Source: Methylovirgula sp. 4M-Z18
GTDB lineage: Bacteria > Pseudomonadota > Alphaproteobacteria > Rhizobiales > Beijerinckiaceae
Direction: 5' to 3'
NCBI RefSeq assembly: GCF_037890675.1
Contig: NZ_CP149574.1
Span: 2,456,874-2,520,873 of the forward strand
Length of the DNA stretch: 64,000 bases
Shown piece after piece: positions 1-8,275 of the stretch. Made by a program: the position numbers and the translations under genes. Each line of letters begins with the position of its first letter. Position 1 is the first letter of the stretch. The notes under the pieces are model-generated. The model was not told where the DNA came from. It did not search any database and saw only the letters and a program-made list of their open reading frames with translations.

Positions 1-211
1 AGAAGGAGCCGACGAAAAGCGTGGCGATCAGCAAGATCGTAATGGCGCCGCTGCCGCTCCATATGCAGCAGCGGGCAAAGAAACCGCATCTGGCAAAAAA
101 GGGCCCCGGCCGCCCGCCACCCTGCTGCTGCGGCCTTTCCGGCGCCTCACAAGTTTGTCCGATACGATCGCTCAAAAGCCGAAACGTCCTGTAATTACTT
201 TGCAGTCGCAC
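1..211 (-). CDS. Possible membrane protein, 5' part only (runs off the left edge)
   Basis: A minus-strand frame with no stop runs from a GTG at 211 to the window edge, about 70 residues. It has a basic, Cys-rich N-terminal half and then a hydrophobic stretch (AITILLIATLFVG) that could be a membrane anchor. An AGGAGG lies about 15 bases upstream of the GTG, farther than ideal, and a TTG further in could also be the start. It would be divergent from the peroxiredoxin gene at 380. I do not recognise the family; with the rest outside the window this could be a chance frame. Confidence 0.3.
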   Translation of the reverse strand, partial: MRLQSNYRTFRLLSDRIGQTCEAPERPQQQGGGRPGPFFARCGFFARCCIWSGSGAITILLIATLFVGSF

Positions 212-379
212 GCCCTGCGGAGCCGTCCTCCTATGAGTCGTGCCGACTATAAGGATTTATGCGCAAACAAGCCATTCAACACATGTTCATAAAGAGTGGC
301 GATTTCGCATCGCCCAACCGGCGCTCTATCATGCGAAACATGATACCTCTGCCGCGACAATAAGACGAAAGGAAGGCAC

Positions 380-853
380 ATGCCGCATTCATTAACGGCC
401 GGCGATCCGGCCCCCGCTTTTTCTTTGCCCGACGAGGCCGGCGGCAGCCGTTCGCTCGCCGATTTTGCCGGCAAGAAGCTCGTTTTGTATTTCTATCCGC
501 AGGACAACACGCCGACCTGCACCCAGGAGGCGATAGATTTCAACCGGCTGAAGGGCGCCTTCCAAAAGGCCGAAACGGAGATCGTCGGGATCTCGCCGGA
601 TCCGCTCAAATCACATAGCAAATTCAAGACCAAACACGCGCTCGACCTCACCCTGCTCTCGGACGAACAGCGCGCGGTTCTGGAGGCTTACGGCGTCTGG
701 AAAGAGAAGGTGATGTTCGGCAACCGATATATGGGCGTCGAGCGCACCACCTTCTTGATCGACGCGCAGGGTAAGATCGCGCAGGTCTGGAACAAGGTCC
801 GGATCAAGGGTCACGCCGAGGCGGTGTTGCAGGCAGCCGAGGCGCTGGGGTAG
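380..853 (+). CDS. bcp: Thioredoxin-dependent peroxiredoxin, BCP/PrxQ family
   Basis: A 157-residue cytoplasmic peroxidase of the AhpC/TSA (bacterioferritin comigratory protein) family, which reduces H2O2 and organic hydroperoxides. The thioredoxin-like fold is marked by GDPAPAFSLPDE near the start and the active-site YFYPQDNTPTCT, placing the peroxidatic cysteine at residue 47. It is the only cysteine in the protein. The second cysteine five residues downstream in E. coli BCP is replaced (TQEAIDF), so it should work as a 1-Cys enzyme with an external resolving thiol. The ribosome site is AAAGGAAGG, a few bases before the ATG. The gene stands alone, convergent with prfB. Confidence 0.93.
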   Translation: MPHSLTAGDPAPAFSLPDEAGGSRSLADFAGKKLVLYFYPQDNTPTCTQEAIDFNRLKGAFQKAETEIVGISPDPLKSHSKFKTKHALDLTLLSDEQRAVLEAYGVWKEKVMFGNRYMGVERTTFLIDAQGKIAQVWNKVRIKGHAEAVLQAAEALG

Positions 854-907
854 GCCCTGCGCCGGCGGCGCAGGGATGGGTGAGGGTGCCGGAAAGCTCG
901 CGCCGTC

Positions 908-2036
908 CTACTCCACATCCTCAACCTCGACCTTGCGGCCGGTGAGGCGCTGGGCCAGCGAGGCCTCCATGAAGGCGTCGAGATCGCCGTCCAGCACGTC
1001 GCCTGGCGTGCCGGAGGTGACGCCTGTGCGAAGGTCCTTCACCATCTGGTAGGGCTGCAGCACGTAGGAGCGGATCTGATGGCCCCAGCCGATGTCGGTC
1101 TTGGAGGCCGCGTCGGCATTGGCCTTCTCTTCGCGCTTCTTGAGCTCCATTTCGTAGATGCGCGCGCGCAGCATCGCCCAGGCCTGGGCGCGGTTCTTGT
1201 GCTGGGACCGCTCCTGCTGGCACGCGACGACGATGCCGGTCGGAATATGGGTGATGCGCACCGCCGATTCGGTCTTATTCACGTGCTGGCCGCCGGCGCC
1301 CGACGCGCGGTAGACGTCGATACGGCAATCGGATTCGTTGATGTCCACGTCGATCTTGTCGTCGACGACCGGATAGACCCAGACCGAGGCAAAACTCGTA
1401 TGGCGCCGGGCGTTGGAATCGAAGGGCGAAATCCGCACCAGCCGATGCACGCCGCTCTCGGTCTTCAGCCAGCCATAGGCGTTTTCGCCCTTGAGCAGAA
1501 TGGTCGCCGATTTGATGCCGGCCTCGTCGCCATCGGTCTCCTCGACCACTTCGACCTTGAATTTGCGGCGCTCGCCCCAGCGCGAATACATGCGGTACAG
1601 CATGCGCGCCCAGTCGCAGCTCTCGGTGCCGCCGGCGCCCGAATGCACTTCGAGATAGGCATCGTTACCATCGGCCTCGCCCGACAGCATGGCCTGGATC
1701 TGCAGAGCCTCGCTGTCCTTGCGCAGCCGGCGCAGGGTCGTCAGCCCTTCCTCCTCGAAATCGGCATCGCCCTCGGCCTCCCCGAGTTCAACGAGCCCGA
1801 TGCCCTCTTCGAGATTGTGCTCGAGCTGTTGCAAGCCCATGAGCCGCGATTCCAGCTCATTACGCTCGCGCATCAGCTTTTGCGCAGCGTCCGGATCGTT
1901 CCAGAATGCGGGGTCCTCGGCCTTGGCGGTTAGTTCGGCGAGACGCCTGGTCGCTGAGTCGACGTCAAAGATGCCTCCTCAGCAGTCCCACCGACTGCTT
2001 GATGTCGTCGACGAGCGACTGGGCTTCTGCACGCAT
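908..2036 (-). CDS. prfB: Peptide chain release factor 2 (with +1 programmed frameshift)
   Basis: RF2 recognises UGA/UAA stop codons and triggers peptidyl-tRNA hydrolysis. The gene needs a +1 shift. Frame zero starts at ATG 2036 and encodes 23 residues ending LLRRHL, then meets TGA at 1967-1965. Slipping one base on CTT-TGA-C continues as [12 protein letters not shown] and runs to the TAG at 908, giving 375 residues in all, normal for RF2. The SPF stop-recognition tripeptide is near residue 203 and the catalytic [12 protein letters not shown] (GGQ) near 248. A call that ignores the shift would begin at an internal ATG (1873) and lose the first 54 residues. Neighbours upstream on the same strand are not housekeeping genes (see the block at 2162-5564). 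Confidence 0.97.
1964..1979 (-). promoter_or_regulatory. prfB: prfB programmed +1 frameshift site
   Basis: Reading the minus strand, an AGGAGG (1979-1974) stands three bases before CTT TGA C (1970-1964). This is the known RF2 autoregulatory layout: an internal Shine-Dalgarno close to a slippery CUU followed by a weak UGA-C stop. When RF2 is scarce, termination is slow and the ribosome shifts forward one base to make full-length RF2. The internal Shine-Dalgarno is a perfect AGGAGG. Confidence 0.96.
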
Positions 2037-2161
2037 GGTTTATTGCACCTAATCCATATTGGGGGAAAATCGAGCGGCAGTCCTAAACCGCAAGCCCTTA
2101 GGTTGTAAAGGGACCCCATCCCGTCAAGGTCAGCGGCGCCTCGCGGCTCCCAAAGTGCAAC

Positions 2162-3205
2162 TTACACTGATCTGATTTCATTGCGGATCAGGCCGATCCC
2201 CGTGATTTCGGTTTCCATCACATCCCCCGGCTTCATGAATTCCGGCGGCTTTCGGGCAAATCCAACGCCCGGCGGTGTGCCGGTCGCGATGATGTCGCCC
2301 GCCTCCAGGGTGAGCCCAAGCGACAATTCCGCGATGATCCTTGGGACTTTAAAATACATTTGGCTGGTATTGGCGTCTTGCTTCACGACCCCATTCACCC
2401 GCGTCACGAGATGCAGATTGTTAAAATCGAGACTTCCTTTCGTGACGATCCAAGGTCCCATCGGGCCATGTCCATCAAGGCTCTTGCCTTTGAACCATTG
2501 GCCGCCGTGGCGTGTGTTCTGGACGTCGCGGGCCGTCGTGTCATTGATCACGCTAAAGCCAAAAACATGATCCAGCGCGTTCTCTTCGGGGATATTGCGA
2601 CCGCGTTTGCCGATGATGACGGCGAGTTCTCCCTCCCAATCAATCATGGTCGAGACATTCGGGTCGAAAGGAATGGGGTCGTATGGTCCGTTGACGCAAT
2701 GCGTTCCCTTGGTGAAGAAAACCGGGTGCTCGGGATATTTGACGTCCGTTTGGCGCGCGGCCTGTCCCTCGGCAAAATGCTCGAGGTAATTCCAGCCGAC
2801 CGCATAGACATTACGCCGCGGGTTTGGAATGGGTGCGAGATGCCGGATTTCGCTCAGCTGGGGGCGATTGGCAGACGCGTTCCGCACGAGTTCTCGCACA
2901 TCGGCCAGCCCTTTTTCCTCTGCGGCGACAAGCGAAATCATGTCGCCCGGGTCGAAGGAAACAGGCGATCCACGATGGGCAGCTTCCGCAGCGAGATCGA
3001 TCAACGAACCATCCGGCAAAGCAACACCGATGCGCGGCGCAACTGTTCCCGTCAGCGCGAAGCTCATAAGGTGCAACCTATCATCGCCTTCGGCGACTTG
3101 TACGGTGTTGGCCGTCTGTGCCCTGGCACTCTCCGTATTGGCGAGGAGCGATGCCGAAGCCGCGCCTGCCAATGATATCATGAAACCGCGTCGCGATCGC
3201 TCCAT
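2162..3205 (-). CDS. Exported fumarylacetoacetate hydrolase (FAH) family protein with Tat signal
   Basis: A 347-residue protein. Residues 1-30 form a twin-arginine signal: SRRGFM, a hydrophobic core, then an Ala-rich ARAQ cleavage region. The rest is an FAH-type domain: YAVGWNYLEHFAEG near residue 135, the metal-binding WEGELAVIIGKRGRNI, GFSVINDTTARDVQ, GKSLDGHGPMGPW and the C-terminal TGTPPGVGFARKPP. FAH enzymes use a divalent metal to cleave or decarboxylate beta-diketo acids and 2-oxo acids and are normally cytoplasmic; Tat export fits folding with a metal before transport. GGGAGG lies a few bases before the ATG. The next gene upstream on the same strand is a secreted propeller protein, suggesting a shared exported function. 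The substrate is unknown. Confidence 0.88.
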   Translation of the reverse strand: MERSRRGFMISLAGAASASLLANTESARAQTANTVQVAEGDDRLHLMSFALTGTVAPRIGVALPDGSLIDLAAEAAHRGSPVSFDPGDMISLVAAEEKGLADVRELVRNASANRPQLSEIRHLAPIPNPRRNVYAVGWNYLEHFAEGQAARQTDVKYPEHPVFFTKGTHCVNGPYDPIPFDPNVSTMIDWEGELAVIIGKRGRNIPEENALDHVFGFSVINDTTARDVQNTRHGGQWFKGKSLDGHGPMGPWIVTKGSLDFNNLHLVTRVNGVVKQDANTSQMYFKVPRIIAELSLGLTLEAGDIIATGTPPGVGFARKPPEFMKPGDVMETEITGIGLIRNEIRSV

Positions 3206-3290
3206 GGCCTTGACCTCCCTGTGAAGATGATTGTCTCGCGAGGGATCACATTTTGCTGACGCCCACGCTCGTCACGACATTTGCATCAGT

Positions 3291-4376
3291 TCAGTTGACC
3301 GGCGCATAAACATGGATCGTTCCATCGCCACCGGCCGTCGCTCCCACGGGAACGAAGACGTGGCCGCTTGCCTCGCTTGAGGCGACAGAATGCGGAGTGC
3401 CACCGGCGATCGGAATCGTCTGCACCAATGTATTCTTGTCGGCGTCGATGACGCCCAACACAGGACCGCCAGGATTGCTGCGCGAAGCCGTATAATATTG
3501 ATGGTTCTTCGCATTATAGTCCGCCATATCGGCGCCACCAATGCCTGCGACGACGGCAACGACCGCGCCGCTCTTGGCATTCATGATCGTGGTTGCCGCG
3601 GGCATGTCCTTGCCATTGGCATCGCAGCCAAGGACGAAGTTGCCTGACGGCCCGAACGCGAGACCCGCAGGATGACAGTTTTCAAGAGGAATGATTCTGA
3701 TCAGCTTCGCTGCAACAGGATCGATGACGGCGATCCCGCCGTGTTTGGGATCCTTGCCGAGTTGCGGGATGGATTCGTAAAATAAGCCATCGTCGGGATT
3801 GTAGGCTGGCTGTTCGGCGCCATCGGTCGCGTCAGCGAATGTAATCTTGCCAAGAATTTTATGATCGGGCTGCGTGGAAATGAGCGTCACGAAGGGCGGG
3901 TCTTCCGCATTGTTGACGCCAATAAACACCTGATCCTTAGCATCATATGCCATTTCATCAAGCCGGGTCGTGCCGCCGGTGCTGATGGTCGCCGTGGTGG
4001 CCTGTGTCCCGATATCGATGATCTTAAGGGTGCTGTCACCATCGCCACCCCAGATTTCTTTGCCAACAATAACAACGCCGTTGGGACCAGACACGTCATT
4101 GTTGACTTTGCCGTTTTTCATAATGGTGCCGATGAACGCACCCGCGCGGCCCAGATATGTGTCGTTTTGTGCATCAAAAATATCGATCGCTTTGTTGCTG
4201 CGATCCGCCAAATAATAGCGTCCAGCCTCTTGATCGACAAAACTAATATCGAAATTGGCGAGAATCTCGCCGGGAATTTTGATCGAACCGATCTGTTTGA
4301 GATCCGCGCCTCCAGCCGCACTGGTCAAAGCAGCGGTCACAAGAAGCGCAACGCCTAAGCGTCCAAATTTCCTCAT
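3291..4376 (-). CDS. Secreted YncE-like beta-propeller protein
   Basis: A 361-residue protein. The start at 4376 is chosen because GGAGGAG lies directly upstream and the product then begins with a clean signal peptide (MRKFGRLGVALLVTAALTSA, cut near AGGAD). The mature part has repeated short strands such as STLKIIDIGTQ, GIAVIDPVAAKLIRIIP, GAVVAVVAGIGG and PVLGVIDADKNTLVQTIPI, typical of YncE/NHL/cytochrome-cd1-like propellers that bind ligands or surfaces. No enzyme motif is apparent. It lies about 85 bp from the Tat-exported FAH-like gene, same strand. The role is not known. Confidence 0.75.
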   Translation of the reverse strand: MRKFGRLGVALLVTAALTSAAGGADLKQIGSIKIPGEILANFDISFVDQEAGRYYLADRSNKAIDIFDAQNDTYLGRAGAFIGTIMKNGKVNNDVSGPNGVVIVGKEIWGGDGDSTLKIIDIGTQATTATISTGGTTRLDEMAYDAKDQVFIGVNNAEDPPFVTLISTQPDHKILGKITFADATDGAEQPAYNPDDGLFYESIPQLGKDPKHGGIAVIDPVAAKLIRIIPLENCHPAGLAFGPSGNFVLGCDANGKDMPAATTIMNAKSGAVVAVVAGIGGADMADYNAKNHQYYTASRSNPGGPVLGVIDADKNTLVQTIPIAGGTPHSVASSEASGHVFVPVGATAGGDGTIHVYAPVN

Positions 4377-4799
4377 TTTCTCCTCCCCGATTGAGCGGCA
4401 CAATTCGATCGTCGTTTAATTTTTACGAAGAAAGTCTCATGTGCTGGAAGCGTTTCAATCATCTGATCGTCAGATGCATTGAAATGAGCAGCGACTGTTC
4501 TTGGAGATTTTTTTCGGAATTGTGGGGAGTGTAGATTGCCGTCCCGAGCCTGCCAATCGTTAATTCCCCAAAGCATATATGCCGTTATAACATGACTCCG
4601 CCCCTATCAACGCGCGGGCGATCATCTGTATGGTGAGAAGGCTCAGGTCACGACCTGAATGACCGGGTGTCTCGAGGCGGCCCGAGGTCCACTTCGCCTC
4701 AAAATGCTCCACGTATGCGGTTAATCGCGCGGCATCCGGCATCGAGAAAATGTTGCCCAGACGGTCCGCATCGCAAGGATACGTCAAGGAGAGTCAGAG
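4377..4799. other. Intergenic region between divergent genes, no convincing gene
   Basis: About 420 bases between the propeller gene (minus) and the ModA-like gene (plus). It is more AT-rich than its surroundings around 4400-4600 and should contain both promoters. The longest frame, on the minus strand at 4560-4787, has no good ribosome site and resembles no family I know. Confidence 0.5.
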
Positions 4800-5564
4800 A
4801 TGTTGCCCAAATTGCTCAAAGTGATCGGGGTTTTGGCTTTGCTCGGTGGTCAAGCTCACGCGGCCGACCTCGTCGTTCTCGCTGCCGCGGCCGTCAAGAA
4901 ATCAGTCGAAAACGTGCCTGATCGCTTTCAAAAGATGACAGGCGATCACGTCACATTCGTCTTTGGAACGGCCGGTCAAATTCGCAAGAAGGCGATGGCG
5001 GATAATTCGTTCGCTATTGTCGTCCTGCCGCCCGCCCCACTCACCGAGCTCATCAAGGGCGGGCTTGTCGTCGATGGCTCGCGTCAAGACCTTGGCACGG
5101 TGCGCCTGGCGGCGGCGGTGCAAAGCGGGGCGACGCAGCCCGATCTGACCGACATGCAAACATTCAAGCAATCTTTACTGAATGCCCCTTCGATTGGCCT
5201 CGCCAATCCGGCAACCGGAGCGACCACAGGCACCTATTTGGCGGAATTGTTCAAGCGAATGGGAATTGCCGATCAACTTTCTTCCAAGATCAAACTGTAT
5301 CCCGACGGTCTTGCCGCCATGCAGGGACTGGCGCGCGGCGAAGTTGCCTTGGGCCTCGGACAAAAAAGCGAAATCACCCCTGTCGCGGGCGTGGATCTGA
5401 TTGGAGTTCTGCCGGACGCGGCGCAACTGCGGACGATCTATAGTGCCGGCCTCGGCAGCAACTCCGGCGACAGGCAGGCCGCTCAACGACTACTGACCTA
5501 TCTGCGGAGTCCCGAAATGAAGGCGGCATTCGTGGCGAACGGATTTGAGGAAGAAACAAAGTAA
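4800..5564 (+). CDS. Periplasmic substrate-binding protein, ModA (molybdate-binding) like
   Basis: A 254-residue exported binding protein. Residues 1-21 are a signal peptide ending in AHA before ADLVVLAAAAVKKSVENV, the typical start of ModA-family proteins. Other family features are VTFVFGTAGQIRKKA, the hinge-like IGLANPATGATTGTY near residue 130 and GEVALGLGQKSEI. Binding of molybdate or another small oxyanion or acid is inferred from fold similarity only. No ModB permease or ModC ATPase is adjacent, and no TRAP or TTT partner, so it is an orphan that may feed a distant transporter or act as a sensor. GGAGAGTCAGAG precedes the ATG. The propeller/FAH pair lies divergently upstream. Confidence 0.8.
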   Translation: MLPKLLKVIGVLALLGGQAHAADLVVLAAAAVKKSVENVPDRFQKMTGDHVTFVFGTAGQIRKKAMADNSFAIVVLPPAPLTELIKGGLVVDGSRQDLGTVRLAAAVQSGATQPDLTDMQTFKQSLLNAPSIGLANPATGATTGTYLAELFKRMGIADQLSSKIKLYPDGLAAMQGLARGEVALGLGQKSEITPVAGVDLIGVLPDAAQLRTIYSAGLGSNSGDRQAAQRLLTYLRSPEMKAAFVANGFEEETK

Positions 5565-5661
5565 GCGTGCCGAGCGCAAATCGCGGCTGGCCCGACCGGC
5601 TTTTGGCCGTGTTTAACCGAAATTTGCAGAAGCAATGCGCGTCCACCGACGGGAAAGGCGG

Positions 5662-8076
5662 CTAATAGAGACCGCCGGTTCCCGGGCCCACGGCCCGGTC
5701 CGCATCGGGCGTCGCGCCGCCAGCGCCGGCTGCAGCCGCCGATTCGCCGCCGAGCACTTCGCCATTGTCCGGATACTCGTCGTCCTTGAACGCTTCGATA
5801 ATGCCGTTGCCGATCGGCATCAGGTGAATGCCACGGGGTACGCGAAATGGTACGTCCGGCTTGTCCTTTAGAGCCTGAGCCATGAAATCGCGGAAGATCG
5901 GCGCGGCATAGGTTGCGGCCTGGGCCGACCCGCCCATGGAGCGCGGCCGATCATAGCCAAGATAGAGACCGACGCAAAGATCGGTAGAAAAGCCGACGAA
6001 CCACAAATCCTTCGCGTCGTTCGTCGTGCCGGTCTTGCCGGCGAGATGGCGGTGAAGCACGGAGATCGACACACCCGTGCCGCGTTGAATCACACCTTCA
6101 AGAATCGAGGTGATCTGATAGGCCGTGGCGGGATCGATCACCTGATCGGGCTTAACGACGAGGCGCGGTTCGGGCTGGTCATGCCAGGCATCGGCATCAC
6201 AGCCTTTGCAGATCCGCTCGTCATGCCGGAAGATCGTCTTGCCGGTGCGGTCCTGGATACGGTCGATCAACGTCGCCTGAATCCGTTGGCCGCCGTTATC
6301 GAACATCGAGTATGCCGTCACCATGCGCATGACGGTGGTCTCGCCCGCGCCGAGCGACATGGACAGAACCGGCATCAGATCGTCATAGACGCCGAACCGT
6401 TTGGCATATTCCACGATGACCGGCATGCCGACCGCCTGCGCGAGGCGAACGGTCATCAGGTTCATCGAATGCTCAACACCCCAGCGCAGCGGATGCGAGC
6501 CGGCCGCCTCGCCTTCTTCGAAGTTTTTCGGGGTCCAGAGTTCGCCGTTGCCCTGGTCGATCGTGATCGGGCCGTTCTCGATCAGCGAGGTCGGATTGAA
6601 CGGCGTGCCACTCGGCATCGTACCGTTGCCGTCAAGCGCCGCAGCATAAACGAAGGGTTTGAAGGACGAGCCCGGCTGGCGCAAGGCCTGAGTCGCGCGG
6701 TTGAATTCGGATTGGTCATAGGAGAAGCCGCCGACCATCGCCAGCACACGGCCCGTATGCGGATCCATGGCGACGATGGCGCCGGAAATCTCCGGCACCT
6801 GGCGCAACCGCCATTGGCCCGGCTTGCCGGGCAGCGCCTCGACATAGACCACGTCGCCCGGCCCCGCGAGCGTGCGGAATTTCTGATTGGTCCATTTGGC
6901 GCCATCCGGCGGCACGAGGCCGATCTCGCGCTCGGGGCCGACATCGCCCGATTTCTCGTATTTCGGCTGCATGCCGATACGCATCGCCTGATCGTTGCTC
7001 GAATCCAGCACGACCGCCAGACGCCAGCCGGGCACGTCGCCGAGCCCCGGCACCGCCGCCAGCGGCGGGCCCCAATCGTTGCCGATATCGATATGGGTCA
7101 CCGGACCGCGCCAGCCATGCGCCTCGTCAAAGCGGATCAAACCGTCGACCAGAGATTTGCGGGCAAGCTGCTGCATCGCCGGATCAAGGGTCGTATGCAC
7201 CGAAAGGCCACCCTCGTAGACTTTCTGTTCGCCATAACGCGCCAACAGCTCGCGGCGCACCTCTTCGGCGAAATAGCCGGCAACATAAGTATCCGGCGTC
7301 AGCACGCGCAATTTTACGTTGAGCGGCTCTCGCATCGCCTTGTCGCCGTCGGCGCGGCTGATGTAGCCGTTCTCGACCATGCGGTCGATAACGTAATTGC
7401 GGCGCTGGATCGCGGCGTCACGATTGCGGAACGGATTGTAATTATTCGGGCCTTTCGGCAGCGCGGCGAGATAGGCCGCCTCGGCGATCGTCAATTCGTT
7501 GACGGATTTGTCGAAATAATTCAGAGCGGCCGCGGCGACGCCGTAATTGCCGAGACCGAAGAAGATTTTGTTGAGATAAAGCTCGAGGATGTGGTCCTTG
7601 GAATAAGCATGTTCGATGCGCAGGGCCAGAATCGCTTCCTTGGCTTTACGCACGAAGGAGCGCTCATCGCCGACGAGGAAGTTCTTCGCCACCTGCTGGG
7701 TAATGGTCGAGGCACCCTGCATGTGATGGCCCCCGGCCACCAAGATCATCGCGGCGCGTAGGATGCCTTCGGGATCGACACCGTTATGCATGTAAAAATT
7801 CTTGTCCTCGGCGGAAATGAAGGCTTGCTTGACCAGCGGCGGAATATCGGCGCTCGGCAGATAGAGCCGGCGTTCGTGCGAATATTCTGCCAAGAGCGAA
7901 CCGTCTGCCGCATGCACGCGGGTCAGAACCGGCGGCTCGTAACTTTGCAACTGGGTTGTATCGGGCAGATCCTGCTCAAAATAGAAATACAGGGCGATAC
8001 CCACCGCTGCGCCGATCAGGAACAGAATGGCGAGCGTCGAGAACAGAAAACCCAGAAAACGGCCAATTATCCGCAT
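5662..8076 (-). CDS. mrcA: Penicillin-binding protein 1A (bifunctional transglycosylase/transpeptidase)
   Basis: An 804-residue class A PBP that polymerises lipid II and cross-links the peptides in the periplasm. One N-terminal membrane anchor spans about residues 8-33. The GT51 domain has the catalytic Glu in SAEDKNFY (E90) and GASTITQQVAKNF. The transpeptidase motifs are SSFK (S470, K473), SMN (537-539) and KTGTTND (681). An OB-like insert lies between the two domains. The acidic, Gly/Ala-rich tail (after about residue 765) is low complexity. It is followed on the same strand, after about 200 bases, by amiC upstream, forming a peptidoglycan pair. Confidence 0.97.
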   Translation of the reverse strand: MRIIGRFLGFLFSTLAILFLIGAAVGIALYFYFEQDLPDTTQLQSYEPPVLTRVHAADGSLLAEYSHERRLYLPSADIPPLVKQAFISAEDKNFYMHNGVDPEGILRAAMILVAGGHHMQGASTITQQVAKNFLVGDERSFVRKAKEAILALRIEHAYSKDHILELYLNKIFFGLGNYGVAAAALNYFDKSVNELTIAEAAYLAALPKGPNNYNPFRNRDAAIQRRNYVIDRMVENGYISRADGDKAMREPLNVKLRVLTPDTYVAGYFAEEVRRELLARYGEQKVYEGGLSVHTTLDPAMQQLARKSLVDGLIRFDEAHGWRGPVTHIDIGNDWGPPLAAVPGLGDVPGWRLAVVLDSSNDQAMRIGMQPKYEKSGDVGPEREIGLVPPDGAKWTNQKFRTLAGPGDVVYVEALPGKPGQWRLRQVPEISGAIVAMDPHTGRVLAMVGGFSYDQSEFNRATQALRQPGSSFKPFVYAAALDGNGTMPSGTPFNPTSLIENGPITIDQGNGELWTPKNFEEGEAAGSHPLRWGVEHSMNLMTVRLAQAVGMPVIVEYAKRFGVYDDLMPVLSMSLGAGETTVMRMVTAYSMFDNGGQRIQATLIDRIQDRTGKTIFRHDERICKGCDADAWHDQPEPRLVVKPDQVIDPATAYQITSILEGVIQRGTGVSISVLHRHLAGKTGTTNDAKDLWFVGFSTDLCVGLYLGYDRPRSMGGSAQAATYAAPIFRDFMAQALKDKPDVPFRVPRGIHLMPIGNGIIEAFKDDEYPDNGEVLGGESAAAAGAGGATPDADRAVGPGTGGLY

Positions 8077-8275
8077 GAAAACGTCAAGCCTTCACAAGTC
8101 AAACATCAAGGCCCCGCGTCGCGGGACGCAGGTTGCCTCGAACTATCTATCGGCGGCCTTTGTGTTCAATCTACGGCGCGAAGGCAAGGAATATTAACAC
8201 TCGGTTAGGATCCAAGCCTATTGTGGTAGCTTGTGGCCAGGACGACACAGGCAGCAAAAAGCCTGGCACGCGCGG

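Noticed and set aside
908-1873. prfB starting at the internal ATG 1873
   Set aside because: It would omit conserved N-terminal residues and ignore a complete frameshift cassette directly upstream.
4560-4787. Minus-strand frame of 75 codons between the propeller and ModA-like genes
   Set aside because: No ribosome site and no recognisable motif; it overlaps the likely promoter region.
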